The notes under the pieces were generated by a model. It ran no database searches and was not told the origin of the DNA. It saw nothing but the letters and a program-made list of their open reading frames with translations. 36,307 nt of DNA from a virus. Location: the IMG/VR virus record IMGVR_UViG_3300048836_001251, positions 1 through 36,307 of that record. One strand, written 5' to 3'. Within the stretch, counting starts at the first letter, position 1, and every line of letters starts with the position of its first letter. Made by a program: the position numbers and the translations under genes. Of the stretch, positions 29,136-36,307 are shown piece after piece.

Positions 29136-29561
29136 ATGGCCCTACGGAGAGTCAGCGCCTGGCAGATCGTGTGGGCACCGGGAGCCGGTGCCCACACGCT
29201 GCTGGCGTATGGCGATCTGATGGAGCGTGATGTGGTATCCTACGAGTCCGGAGCCCACGGCGTGGGCCTGCTCGACGGGGCGCTGGCAGCCCTGCTCTGC
29301 GCGCGTGGCGGGGCGCGGCGCACGCTGGACATCAGCCGGGTAGTGGAGCACGCGAGTTTTGCTGCGGCCTGGAAGGCGCAGGCGAGGGCCCTGGCTGCGG
29401 ATCCCTGGGGACTGACATCCACCCTGCAAATCACGGCGGCTGGGCTCTCAGCACGGGTGGTGCGGGCCGCTCTGCTCTCCAGCTCCCACCACATATCTAC
29501 GGATGCGGGCGCGATCGAAACGATCCACACCTACCAATTCCGCGTCTCGCGCAACACCTAA
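29136..29561 (+). CDS. Tail protein of unknown function (141 aa)
   Basis: A 141-residue protein, Ala-rich with SAWQIVWAPGAGAHTLLAYGDLMERDVVSYE, LDISRVVEHASFAAAWKAQARAL and TSTLQITAAGLSARVVRAAL. It shares a loose outline with the 149-residue protein at 30478 (N-terminal W-x-tg/pg strand pair, middle helix, C-terminal strand), but I cannot assert homology. It sits in the region between tube and tape measure, where siphophages usually have two overlapping tail-assembly chaperones. I see no frameshift site here. Confidence 0.5.
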   Translation: MALRRVSAWQIVWAPGAGAHTLLAYGDLMERDVVSYESGAHGVGLLDGALAALLCARGGARRTLDISRVVEHASFAAAWKAQARALAADPWGLTSTLQITAAGLSARVVRAALLSSSHHISTDAGAIETIHTYQFRVSRNT

Positions 29562-29566
29562 CAATC

Positions 29567-30481
29567 ATGCCCGGCATCACCTACACTCCCGGCACTGCGT
29601 GGCCAACCTTACCTCTAGGCGAGGTGAATCTGCCTCTGGGCTGGCCACAGCCGAGGCAGGGATTGCCGCTGTCGATCGACGAACAGTTCCAACCTGGATG
29701 GATGGGCCGGCCCGAGGAGCAAGAGATCGTTTTCCCGCAAACCATCGCCAGGGAAAAGCGCGTGTATACGACCCCGCCGGGCGGGTTTTATGGTAGCGAA
29801 GTGTCGCCGACGATTGTGAGCGGGGTCGATTACAACGGCAAAACAACCATACAGTTGTTGGGCCTTCGTTACCACGGCGATGGGGTCTATGCACCGGCGC
29901 AGTATGCCAATGCGATGGCCGAGGGAGACTATGCGTATTTTTTCACGCAGGCAGAGACTGCGTGGCCGAGCCTCATCATCAACCACACGTGGTATATCAA
30001 ACGATCTACCGAGTATGGACTCTACACCGACGTATTCGGGGAAGTCTTCAATGTAACGGGCCCGTTCATGGTGCCCCACAAAGTGCCCGCCATCGTCTGG
30101 CCAATAATCACGCCTGAGTTGATGGGGTGGCCTGCGGACACGGTTCTCACCCATACTCCATTCAACGTCCGCACGAATTTTGCGACCGGCACTGAGGTAT
30201 ACAATTTCACGGCGAAGGCAGTGGAACGGCTGAGTGATGGCACTCCGGGCTACGAAGAACGGATCATCCTCAGGATCCGAGTGGATTGCACGATCATCTA
30301 TGAGGACGAAGGCGAAAACCTGGAGCCCGTGCAGACGTTCGACGAGCTGGATCTGACGGGGCTCTCCGGGACGGAAATCCTAACCCATTACAGCCAGCCG
30401 CTGCCAAGCCTCACACCACGCGAGGCGAATTATTATGAACGCACGGCGTGGCGCGGCCCCGGCACAATCCTGTTTCCATGA
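29567..30481 (+). CDS. Tail protein of unknown function (304 aa)
   Basis: A 304-residue protein with mostly beta character and many Trp/Tyr/Pro. The start is MPGITYTPGTAWPTLPLGEVNLPLGW. The centre is TIQLLGLRYHGDGVYAPAQYANAMAEGDYAYFFTQAE, then NHTWYIKRSTEYGLYTDVFGEVFNVTGPFMVPHKVPA. It is acidic near the C-terminus. Possible minor tail or distal tail component. The stop overlaps the start of the next gene by ATGA. A rare Leu codon CTA occurs in CTAACC near its end. Confidence 0.5.
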   Translation: MPGITYTPGTAWPTLPLGEVNLPLGWPQPRQGLPLSIDEQFQPGWMGRPEEQEIVFPQTIAREKRVYTTPPGGFYGSEVSPTIVSGVDYNGKTTIQLLGLRYHGDGVYAPAQYANAMAEGDYAYFFTQAETAWPSLIINHTWYIKRSTEYGLYTDVFGEVFNVTGPFMVPHKVPAIVWPIITPELMGWPADTVLTHTPFNVRTNFATGTEVYNFTAKAVERLSDGTPGYEERIILRIRVDCTIIYEDEGENLEPVQTFDELDLTGLSGTEILTHYSQPLPSLTPREANYYERTAWRGPGTILFP

Positions 30482-30927
30482 CGCAAACCTGCCCAGTGAA
30501 GATTACCTGGAACACCGGCACCACCTCTGTGACCTTGGTGAGTGCTGGCGACTGGATAGGAGAGCCATTGACGGCCAACGGACGGCAAGAGGTGCTGGAC
30601 GTGGCGGGCATCGGCGTGGCCGAGAGCTACTTCCGCGCGCTGGGCGGTGCTGCGCTGGATCTCAGGTTCACCCTGGAACGTGATGAGGATACCACATCCG
30701 CCGCCGCCGCGAAACTTATCGACTTGCAAGCCTCGTGGCTGGGGCTCGACGGCAAAAGCGGCACACTCACCATCGCCAGCACGGATGAGGACGATGAGTG
30801 GACGCTGGTATTCACGCCCTGTGTGTTTGTGGACATCACGCCGGATCTCCCAGGCGACACCGGCGCGGCGACGCTGCGCCGCAAGCTGCGGTTTCTCGCC
30901 GCGCCTCCCAACTTCACCCAACTCTAA
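30478..30927 (+). CDS. Minor tail protein (149 aa)
   Basis: A 149-residue protein (VKITWNTGTTSVTLVSAGDW, ALDLRFTLERDEDTTSAAAAKLIDLQAS, TLTIASTDEDDEWTLVFTPCVFVDI). Beta-rich with an acidic middle, like small tail-tube or tail-tip proteins. I used the ATG at 30478, which overlaps the previous stop; another ATG at 30448 would lie inside the previous gene. It ends in CTAACA, directly before the tape measure gene. Confidence 0.5.
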   Translation: MTQTCPVKITWNTGTTSVTLVSAGDWIGEPLTANGRQEVLDVAGIGVAESYFRALGGAALDLRFTLERDEDTTSAAAAKLIDLQASWLGLDGKSGTLTIASTDEDDEWTLVFTPCVFVDITPDLPGDTGAATLRRKLRFLAAPPNFTQL

Positions 30928-30929
30928 CA

Positions 30930-32690
30930 ATGGACCCTCAAAAGATCGACATCAACATCAAGACGACGGCGGATACCAAGGGGGCCGAAGAGGCGCAAAA
31001 GGCCGTGGATGACTTGGCAAACAAGTCCACGGCCGCCGGACGCGTGGACATCACTCCTACGGTAAACAAAGAAGGAGCACAGACCGCGAAGGAGAAGGTG
31101 GAGGAATTGATCGGGAAGATGCGCGAGCTGCGCGACGGCACGAATACGGCCGCACGCGAGGCGCAGGATATCCAAATGGAACAAGGGCAGGCCGAAGCCG
31201 TCGCATCGATCAACCGCAAGGTCACCGCACAAATCATCGGCATGGCGGGCTCGCTGGCAGGCAAAGCCGCCGCCGAGCTGCGGGATTTCAACCGGGAGCT
31301 GGCAGAGATCAATCCTGAGGCGGCGAGGGCTGTGGAGAACATCGCGGCGGGATTCGATCTGGTGGCGGTATCGGCCAATGGCGCGGCACTGGGCGCAGCA
31401 TTCGGCGGGCCGATGGGAGCCGCCATAGGAGCTGCGGTGGTGCCTGCGGTGAAGCTCACGACGGATGCGATACAAGATGCCATCCTCGCCTCCGAGAATC
31501 TCAAGCAGCTCGAAAAAGTCGGCGAGAACCTTCCCGCGCGGATGGCAGAAGTGAAGCGACTGATGGAAATGCGGGATGAGATCCGTTCGTGGTCGACCTT
31601 GACCGACCAAATCAGGGCCGCTGCAACGGAGCTGCAGGTGATGAGCCGAGCTGTTGCAATCACCAAATCCGCGCAAGTCCAGATCGCGCAGGCAAACCTC
31701 AACATCGCCACTGCCACCGGCGGCGATGTGGCCGGTGCCGAGGCTCGACTGCGCACGGCACAGGACGCCGCATTTGAGGCGCAACAAACCGAGGCACTCA
31801 ACGCGGCTATCAGTGCCAAGACCGTGGCCACCCAGCAGCTTGCCGAAGCGGAAAACAAACTGCTGGTGCTCAACCGCACGTGGGTAACGGCCAGCGCCGA
31901 GGATCAACAATCTCTGATGAAGGATATGCAAGCCATTGAAAAAACACTCGATGGCCTGCGCAGCCGAGTGAGATCTGCCGATGATGCGTTATTCATCGCC
32001 GAGACTCAATCCAGATTCGACCGCGCAACGATCTCCCGCGAAAAAACCGCGCAAGAGGTCAAAACCGGGCAGGAAACCACCCTGGTGACACTGGATGATC
32101 TGATCAACCAGGTGAAGGAAAAGGGCGGCGGAAGCGCTGAGTTGCAAAGCGCGGTGGCTGCCATCGAAAAAGCCGCCAAGGATGGATCCCTGAGCAAGGA
32201 GGATCTGGCAAAAGTGGAATTGTTCCTCGCCCAATGGCGGGCCTCGCTGCTGAACCTAGGAGTGCTGCCCGACACGTATGAAAAAGTGGTGGACGCGGTG
32301 AATGACCTGACCACCCGCATGAAGGATGCCGAAGGCAAACTGCAACCAACGGCTCCAACGGCACCAACACAGCAGAGCAATGGTGGCCTGCCGCCCGGCA
32401 TGGCACCGACCACTGATCAAAACGCCATTCAGTCGATCAAAACGGTTTTGGACGATGCGGATGGAAAGGGAGGGGGCGCGGAATTGCAACAAGTGATCGA
32501 GCAGTTGCGATCTATAATCGCGGATGGAGTGTTGAGCACCACGGAAATCCAAGAGATCCCCAATTTGATGAGCCAGCTCAATACCCATCTGTCCGGACTC
32601 AACGTGATCCCCGAGGCCTTGCGGATCGCTAACGGTCGGATCGATGATGTGGTGCGCCAGGTGGAACAACTCCAAGCCCAAGCGAAATGA
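30930..32690 (+). CDS. Tape measure protein
   Basis: A 586-residue, almost entirely helical protein with long Ala/Glu/Gln-rich coiled-coil stretches. A hydrophobic stretch is at about 130-165 (LVAVSANGAALGAAFGGPMGAAIGAAVVPAVKL), a hallmark of tape measure proteins that insert in membranes. The C-terminal half contains two similar units (SAELQSAVAAIEKAAKDGSLSKEDL and AELQQVIEQLRSIIADGVLSTTEI), suggesting an internal duplication. Using the usual 0.15 nm per residue gives a tail of about 85-90 nm. Start ATG at 30930 follows CTCTAACA. Confidence 0.82.
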   Translation: MDPQKIDINIKTTADTKGAEEAQKAVDDLANKSTAAGRVDITPTVNKEGAQTAKEKVEELIGKMRELRDGTNTAAREAQDIQMEQGQAEAVASINRKVTAQIIGMAGSLAGKAAAELRDFNRELAEINPEAARAVENIAAGFDLVAVSANGAALGAAFGGPMGAAIGAAVVPAVKLTTDAIQDAILASENLKQLEKVGENLPARMAEVKRLMEMRDEIRSWSTLTDQIRAAATELQVMSRAVAITKSAQVQIAQANLNIATATGGDVAGAEARLRTAQDAAFEAQQTEALNAAISAKTVATQQLAEAENKLLVLNRTWVTASAEDQQSLMKDMQAIEKTLDGLRSRVRSADDALFIAETQSRFDRATISREKTAQEVKTGQETTLVTLDDLINQVKEKGGGSAELQSAVAAIEKAAKDGSLSKEDLAKVELFLAQWRASLLNLGVLPDTYEKVVDAVNDLTTRMKDAEGKLQPTAPTAPTQQSNGGLPPGMAPTTDQNAIQSIKTVLDDADGKGGGAELQQVIEQLRSIIADGVLSTTEIQEIPNLMSQLNTHLSGLNVIPEALRIANGRIDDVVRQVEQLQAQAK

Positions 32691-34528
32691 GCGATGTGTG
32701 GACATTAGGCGGCGCGTCCCTCGAATCCAAACGAGTGGAGAATCTGCGGGTGAAATTCCGGGCGGCGGATAGGTCGATCATGACGTGGACGGTGTGGCTC
32801 AAGTCGGTTGACGAGATTTCCACCTTTGTGCCAAATCTAAGAGACGAGCTGGTGCTGCGGCGCAATGGATCGCGGTTTTTCACTGGATGGGTGATCGGGA
32901 GGGAACCATTGCACACGGCTGGACGGCTGGGCTACAACATCACAGTGGTGGATGCCTGGTTCCATTTGGAGCAGGTATTGCTCTCGTCGGAAGTCGCCGA
33001 CGGCGCGGGCACGGAAAAAGAACGGGCCATCTACCTGCTGGGGGCAGGTGACCTCAGGCTGCATTTCGTGAGCGTGATCACGCGCGCGATCGACATGGGC
33101 ATACCCATACAACTAGGCGACCTCGCCGAGTGCTTTGATGTGCCACGCATGGCGCTCCGAAACATGTCATTCGCCGCAGCACTCAACGAGATGATGACAT
33201 GGCTCGCAGATGGCACACTGTGGCTCGACCATAGTGAAGCGCCCGCCGTGGTGAGGCTGAGCCGCCGAGCCAGCGCATCCACCGTCACAGTGAATGTGGG
33301 AGAGGCAGTCGTATCGAACATCGCACTGAAACCGCGACTGGAACTGCAAGTGGAAAAGGTGCAGATCGCGGCAGCGAAGCGAGAAACCGTGGACAACCGT
33401 CGGGTAACCGTGTGGGAGGAGTTCAGCGCTGGGGAATCGACGGGGATTTTACCCACTCGGGGCATTGTGGCGATCACCGGGCCGGAAATCAACGTTTCGA
33501 TGCCACAGGAAGTACAGGACAGTGTGTATGTGCAGGTGCAGGCATTCAATCCAACGGATGCTCTGATCCACGCACACAAGGTTCTGAGAGAAAACCGCCA
33601 ACAACCACCTACGGCGTATAGCTCCCAAGTGCCTGTGGACCCGTATGACATACACGGAGACAAAATGCCGCTGATCCCCTTGATCAAACTGACAGATGGA
33701 GATGGACAGGAAATCGACGAGAATGATTGGGGGCTTTTTCTGGTGCAAGGCGAGCCGCGCGACTGGTGGCTCAAACAAGGCATCCAATACACGCGCGTAA
33801 ATGTCACTGCTACGGTGGCATGGTCCAGTGGAGCCGAATTGATCCAGCCTGGTGGGCAGTTTTACAACATACCCGAGCCGCAGTGGGCAACCCTTGTAGG
33901 GGCCAGGCAACGGTTGATTTTCAACTACCCACCCGGCGCGGGCATCTACCGCACCACGGTATGGGAGGCAACGCTGAGCGCGAGCGTTACATGCGTGCGG
34001 GGTGTCACTACAGGCACGATCATCCGCAAGGAAGACTGGGGTTGGTTCCGTCTGCCGCCCGACCTTGCAGATAACCTACTGGCTGCACAAAATTGGATGC
34101 CGTACGAAGGCACAGTAACGACGATCCAAGAGGAAATGATTCACAACAACCCTGTGGGTTCGGTCCTGAATGTGACTGGCTGGGTCCCCGAGACGTCAAC
34201 AATGCGCGGCCTGATCACGGGATGCACCGTGACACCCCGCACCGGCCAAGTCACATACGAAGTCGGACCGCCCCTACGCCATGCGTTCTTGGACATCATC
34301 AATAGGTTCAAACAGAGCGGCAGTGACAATTTTTACTGGCTCAGCTCGCCCGACGACGACGGCAGCGGAGCCTTTGACACTGCTCTATCCAGTCTCGGCA
34401 GCACTAGTTCCGGTGGTGGATGGCATTATCCTACTACCGGAGGCGAAACGCCAAGCAACGCAACTCTCACCGAAGACGGCCAAGTCGAACTCACGGAAGA
34501 CGGCCAGATCACTCTCCCCGAATCCTAA
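32687..34528 (+). CDS. Baseplate hub / tail tip protein (tentative)
   Basis: A 613-residue protein. The N-terminus (SLESKRVENLRVKFRAADRSIMTWTVWLKSVDEISTFVPNLRDELVLRRNGSRFFTGWV) is like tail hub/late-control D-type beta domains. Residues about 110-200 are helical, and the remainder is beta-rich with many Trp. The C-terminus is flexible, with Ser/Gly-rich linker (SSLGSTSSGGGWHYP) and a repeat LTEDGQVELTEDGQI that may be a fibre attachment motif. It overlaps the tape measure stop. Known role of such proteins: tube plug and fibre attachment. Confidence 0.6.
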   Translation: MSDVWTLGGASLESKRVENLRVKFRAADRSIMTWTVWLKSVDEISTFVPNLRDELVLRRNGSRFFTGWVIGREPLHTAGRLGYNITVVDAWFHLEQVLLSSEVADGAGTEKERAIYLLGAGDLRLHFVSVITRAIDMGIPIQLGDLAECFDVPRMALRNMSFAAALNEMMTWLADGTLWLDHSEAPAVVRLSRRASASTVTVNVGEAVVSNIALKPRLELQVEKVQIAAAKRETVDNRRVTVWEEFSAGESTGILPTRGIVAITGPEINVSMPQEVQDSVYVQVQAFNPTDALIHAHKVLRENRQQPPTAYSSQVPVDPYDIHGDKMPLIPLIKLTDGDGQEIDENDWGLFLVQGEPRDWWLKQGIQYTRVNVTATVAWSSGAELIQPGGQFYNIPEPQWATLVGARQRLIFNYPPGAGIYRTTVWEATLSASVTCVRGVTTGTIIRKEDWGWFRLPPDLADNLLAAQNWMPYEGTVTTIQEEMIHNNPVGSVLNVTGWVPETSTMRGLITGCTVTPRTGQVTYEVGPPLRHAFLDIINRFKQSGSDNFYWLSSPDDDGSGAFDTALSSLGSTSSGGGWHYPTTGGETPSNATLTEDGQVELTEDGQITLPES

Positions 34529-34543
34529 CCCCACATCATCATC

Positions 34544-36307
34544 ATGAAACACACCTACATGCCCGGCCTGGCCGGACTCCTATTGATCATCACGGCCCTC
34601 GCCGTCATGCCCGCATTTGGCCAAGGCCAGAAAGTCAGCGAGCGCACAGCACTGTCGGCGGCTGCACTGGCACCCGCCAGCGACATCCTGCCCATCGTGG
34701 ATATCTCGGCCGGTGCGGCCGGATCGAAAAAAATCACGGTGGACGATCTGTTCACGGGCTGGGGATTCACCTCCGCCGGTGCCGACATGGCCAAGGCTTC
34801 CAACGCCGCAGCACAGCGCAGCCTCCTCGAACTCGGCACGGCCGCCACGCTCGACCAAGGCACGGCCGCTGGGAATCTGGTGCGCCTCGATCCTACGACG
34901 GCGCAACTGCCTGCGGTGGATGGTTCATTGCTCACCAATCTGCCCAGCACCGGCCCGGCAGGCCCCACCGGCCCAAGCGCCTACGATGTGGCCGTGGCCG
35001 ATGGGTTTGTGGGAGATGAGGCGGCGTGGCTGGCATCACTCATCGGAGCGACCGGGCCGTCCGGAGCAGGCCTTCCTGGAGGCGGCACCACCGGGCAAGT
35101 GCTGGCTAAGAGTAGCGAGGACGACTATGCCTACACGTGGACCGCTCCTACTACGCCACTCACGGACTCCGCGTCCCTGCGGGCCGCGCTGAGCGATGAG
35201 ACGGGCACCGGCCTTGCGGTGTTCGCCACCTCCCCTACGATCACCACACCAACCATCAACGTGGGCAGCGATGCCACCGGCGACATCCTCTATCGAGGCG
35301 GCGGTGGTGGGCTCGCCCGACTGGCACCAGGCACCAACGGACACGTGCTCACACTCGCTGCGGGGGTGCCGACTTGGGCGGCGACCGCCGCTGGAGTATT
35401 GAGCCACTGGACCGAGGCCGTGAACACCGCCTCCCCAAACGCCACAGTCCCTGTGACATCATTCGCCGCCACCAACGCCGCCACCCATGTGGATGTGGCC
35501 ATAGTCCCAAAGGGCAGCTCCGGTGCCATCATCGCCGCGATCCCCGATGGCACCAGTGCCGGCGGCAATAAGAGAGGCCCCCAAGCTGTCGATTTCCAGC
35601 TGCATCGATCGTCGTCTACGCGGGTGGCCAGCGGCACCAGATCGGTGATCTGCGGCGGCGGGTCGAATACTGCCAGCGGCGGGGCGTCCGTGGTGGGTGG
35701 CGGCACTCTCAACACTACCAGCGGATCCTACGCTGCTATACTCGGTGGAGACTCAAACACGGCATCGGCTAGTCACTCTGCGGTCGGGGGTGGTGTCGGC
35801 AATGCTGCATCCGGCGAATTCTCAACTATCCCAGGAGGCCGCTATGCCTCCACTCGTGGGCTCTACGGAGCTATGGCCCATTCATCCTCTCGCTATACCG
35901 TGACGGGCGACGCGCAATCCGCCGACTACAAGCTCATGAAGAGCGTCACGTCCAACACGCCCGCCGAGGCTACCCTCGGCAACCAGACAGCCGGCGCGGA
36001 ATCTCGCATCGTCCTGCCCAATAATTCCACCTATGAGTTCACGGCGCGTGGGGTCGCCCGCAGCAGCGGAGACCTCACCAAGACCTGGCGCATCTCCGGC
36101 ACCATCCGCCGCGAGGGCACCGCCGCCACCACTGCCCTGGTAGGCTCCATCTCCAAAGCCTCAAACGGCGACACCGGCACAGAGGACTGGGACGTCGTCT
36201 TCACCGCCGACACCACCAACGGCCACCTCAAATGCGATGTCACCGGGGCTGCCTCAGGGACCACTCGTTTCCTCATCCAAGTCGAGACCGTCGAACTGGT
36301 GTATTGA
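34544..36307 (+). CDS. Tail fibre with signal peptide, collagen-like and YadA-like segments
   Basis: A 587-residue protein ending at the window edge with its own stop. Residues 1-27 read as a Sec signal (basic start, hydrophobic GLLLIITALAVMPAFG, AFGQ cleavage site), which is unusual for a tail fibre. Residues 45-70 (ASDILPIVDISAGAAGSKKITVDDL) form a fibre N-terminal motif common in phages. Residues 137-180 are collagen-type GPAGPTGPS with SAYDVAVADGFVGDEAAWLASLIG between triplets. Residues 362-435 are about five copies of a 15-residue repeat (GGGSNTASGGASVVG) like YadA head hexapeptides. Residues about 470-587 are a beta-rich tip. Alternative: an exported adhesin made by the lysogen. Confidence 0.75.
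   Translation: MKHTYMPGLAGLLLIITALAVMPAFGQGQKVSERTALSAAALAPASDILPIVDISAGAAGSKKITVDDLFTGWGFTSAGADMAKASNAAAQRSLLELGTAATLDQGTAAGNLVRLDPTTAQLPAVDGSLLTNLPSTGPAGPTGPSAYDVAVADGFVGDEAAWLASLIGATGPSGAGLPGGGTTGQVLAKSSEDDYAYTWTAPTTPLTDSASLRAALSDETGTGLAVFATSPTITTPTINVGSDATGDILYRGGGGGLARLAPGTNGHVLTLAAGVPTWAATAAGVLSHWTEAVNTASPNATVPVTSFAATNAATHVDVAIVPKGSSGAIIAAIPDGTSAGGNKRGPQAVDFQLHRSSSTRVASGTRSVICGGGSNTASGGASVVGGGTLNTTSGSYAAILGGDSNTASASHSAVGGGVGNAASGEFSTIPGGRYASTRGLYGAMAHSSSRYTVTGDAQSADYKLMKSVTSNTPAEATLGNQTAGAESRIVLPNNSTYEFTARGVARSSGDLTKTWRISGTIRREGTAATTALVGSISKASNGDTGTEDWDVVFTADTTNGHLKCDVTGAASGTTRFLIQVETVELVY

Larger units (their letters stand above)
1..36307. mobile_element. Mu-like transposable siphophage genome or prophage
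   Basis: Seen: a MuA-like DDE transposase and a MuB-like AAA+ ATPase are adjacent. A divergent Ner-like/repressor switch is present, and a Mu-order head module follows (small terminase, large terminase, portal, protease/scaffold, decoration, capsid). A tail module with tape measure protein completes it. Known: this set defines Mu-like phages; those without a sheath gene (B3/D3112 style) have flexible tails. Inferred: nearly the whole window is one element. The early genes lie on the minus strand left of the switch, unlike Mu, where most genes run the same way. Neither end (TG..CA termini, 5-bp target duplication) is inside the window, so I cannot say whether it is integrated. Confidence 0.93.

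Noticed and set aside
29124-30930. Programmed frameshift of tail-assembly chaperones
   Set aside because: No slippery heptamer with an overlapping -1 frame extension was visible between the tube and tape measure genes; the genes there are separate complete frames.
1-36307. Complete attC recombination sites near the IntI-like gene
   Set aside because: CTAACA boxes are many, but I found no pair of inverted R'/R'' boxes with an intervening hairpin of typical attC size. They are kept only as a motif finding.
1-36307. CRISPR array, tRNA or rRNA genes
   Set aside because: No regularly spaced direct repeats of CRISPR length and no tRNA cloverleaf or rRNA-like segment were recognised.

Overview
The window is almost entirely one Mu-like (transposable, Saltoviridae-type) phage genome or prophage. 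Both edges fall exactly on stop codons, so neither phage end nor a host junction is visible. Base composition is GC-rich (about 60% by eye). Short palindromes resembling repeats I remember from Verrucomicrobiota chromosomes sit in gene gaps (3544-3560, 15487-15507). My best guess for the host is therefore a Verrucomicrobiota bacterium, held with moderate confidence because no ribosomal or housekeeping gene is present.

Layout. A lysogeny switch lies near 11.1-11.3 kb: a Ner/Cro-like gene on the minus strand diverges from an XRE-type repressor on the plus strand, with an array of four 13-bp operator half-sites between and inside them. Leftward (11132 down to 1) runs the early operon of about 20 genes: small unknowns, HTH proteins, two small membrane proteins, the DDE transposase (MuA-like), its AAA+ partner (MuB-like), then accessory genes (coiled-coil protein, ASCH-domain protein, three Cys-rich proteins) and an integron-type tyrosine recombinase at the far left.

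Rightward, the repressor ends in three stacked terminators. A separate block (11861-13422) with an exported protein, very small proteins and an oppositely oriented membrane protein looks like lysogenic cargo. Lysis follows (membrane protein, GH24 endolysin with peptidoglycan-binding domain, holin-like protein, TM/coiled-coil protein). The head module follows Mu order: gp26-like, gp27-like small terminase, gp28-like large terminase, gp29-like portal, protease with a nested scaffold start, decoration protein, major capsid protein, connectors.

A block of fibre-like genes (22891-26407, including a collagen-like protein) then interrupts the head/tail order, and a strongly folded intergenic element (26420-26481) marks its right border. 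After it come minor head, tail completion, tail terminator, major tail, tape measure, hub-like protein and a terminal fibre with a signal peptide and YadA-like head repeats. There is no sheath gene, which implies a non-contractile siphovirus tail.

Four signals are not explained by gene content. The hexamer CTAACA/TGTTAG is over-used, especially at stop codons and at rare Leu codons. Early genes have non-Shine-Dalgarno leaders containing AACCAGCCAC. Intergenic inverted repeats with perfect 11-13 bp stems recur, and two of them share the same 9-bp core. The DDE transposase appears to have Glu at the second catalytic position.
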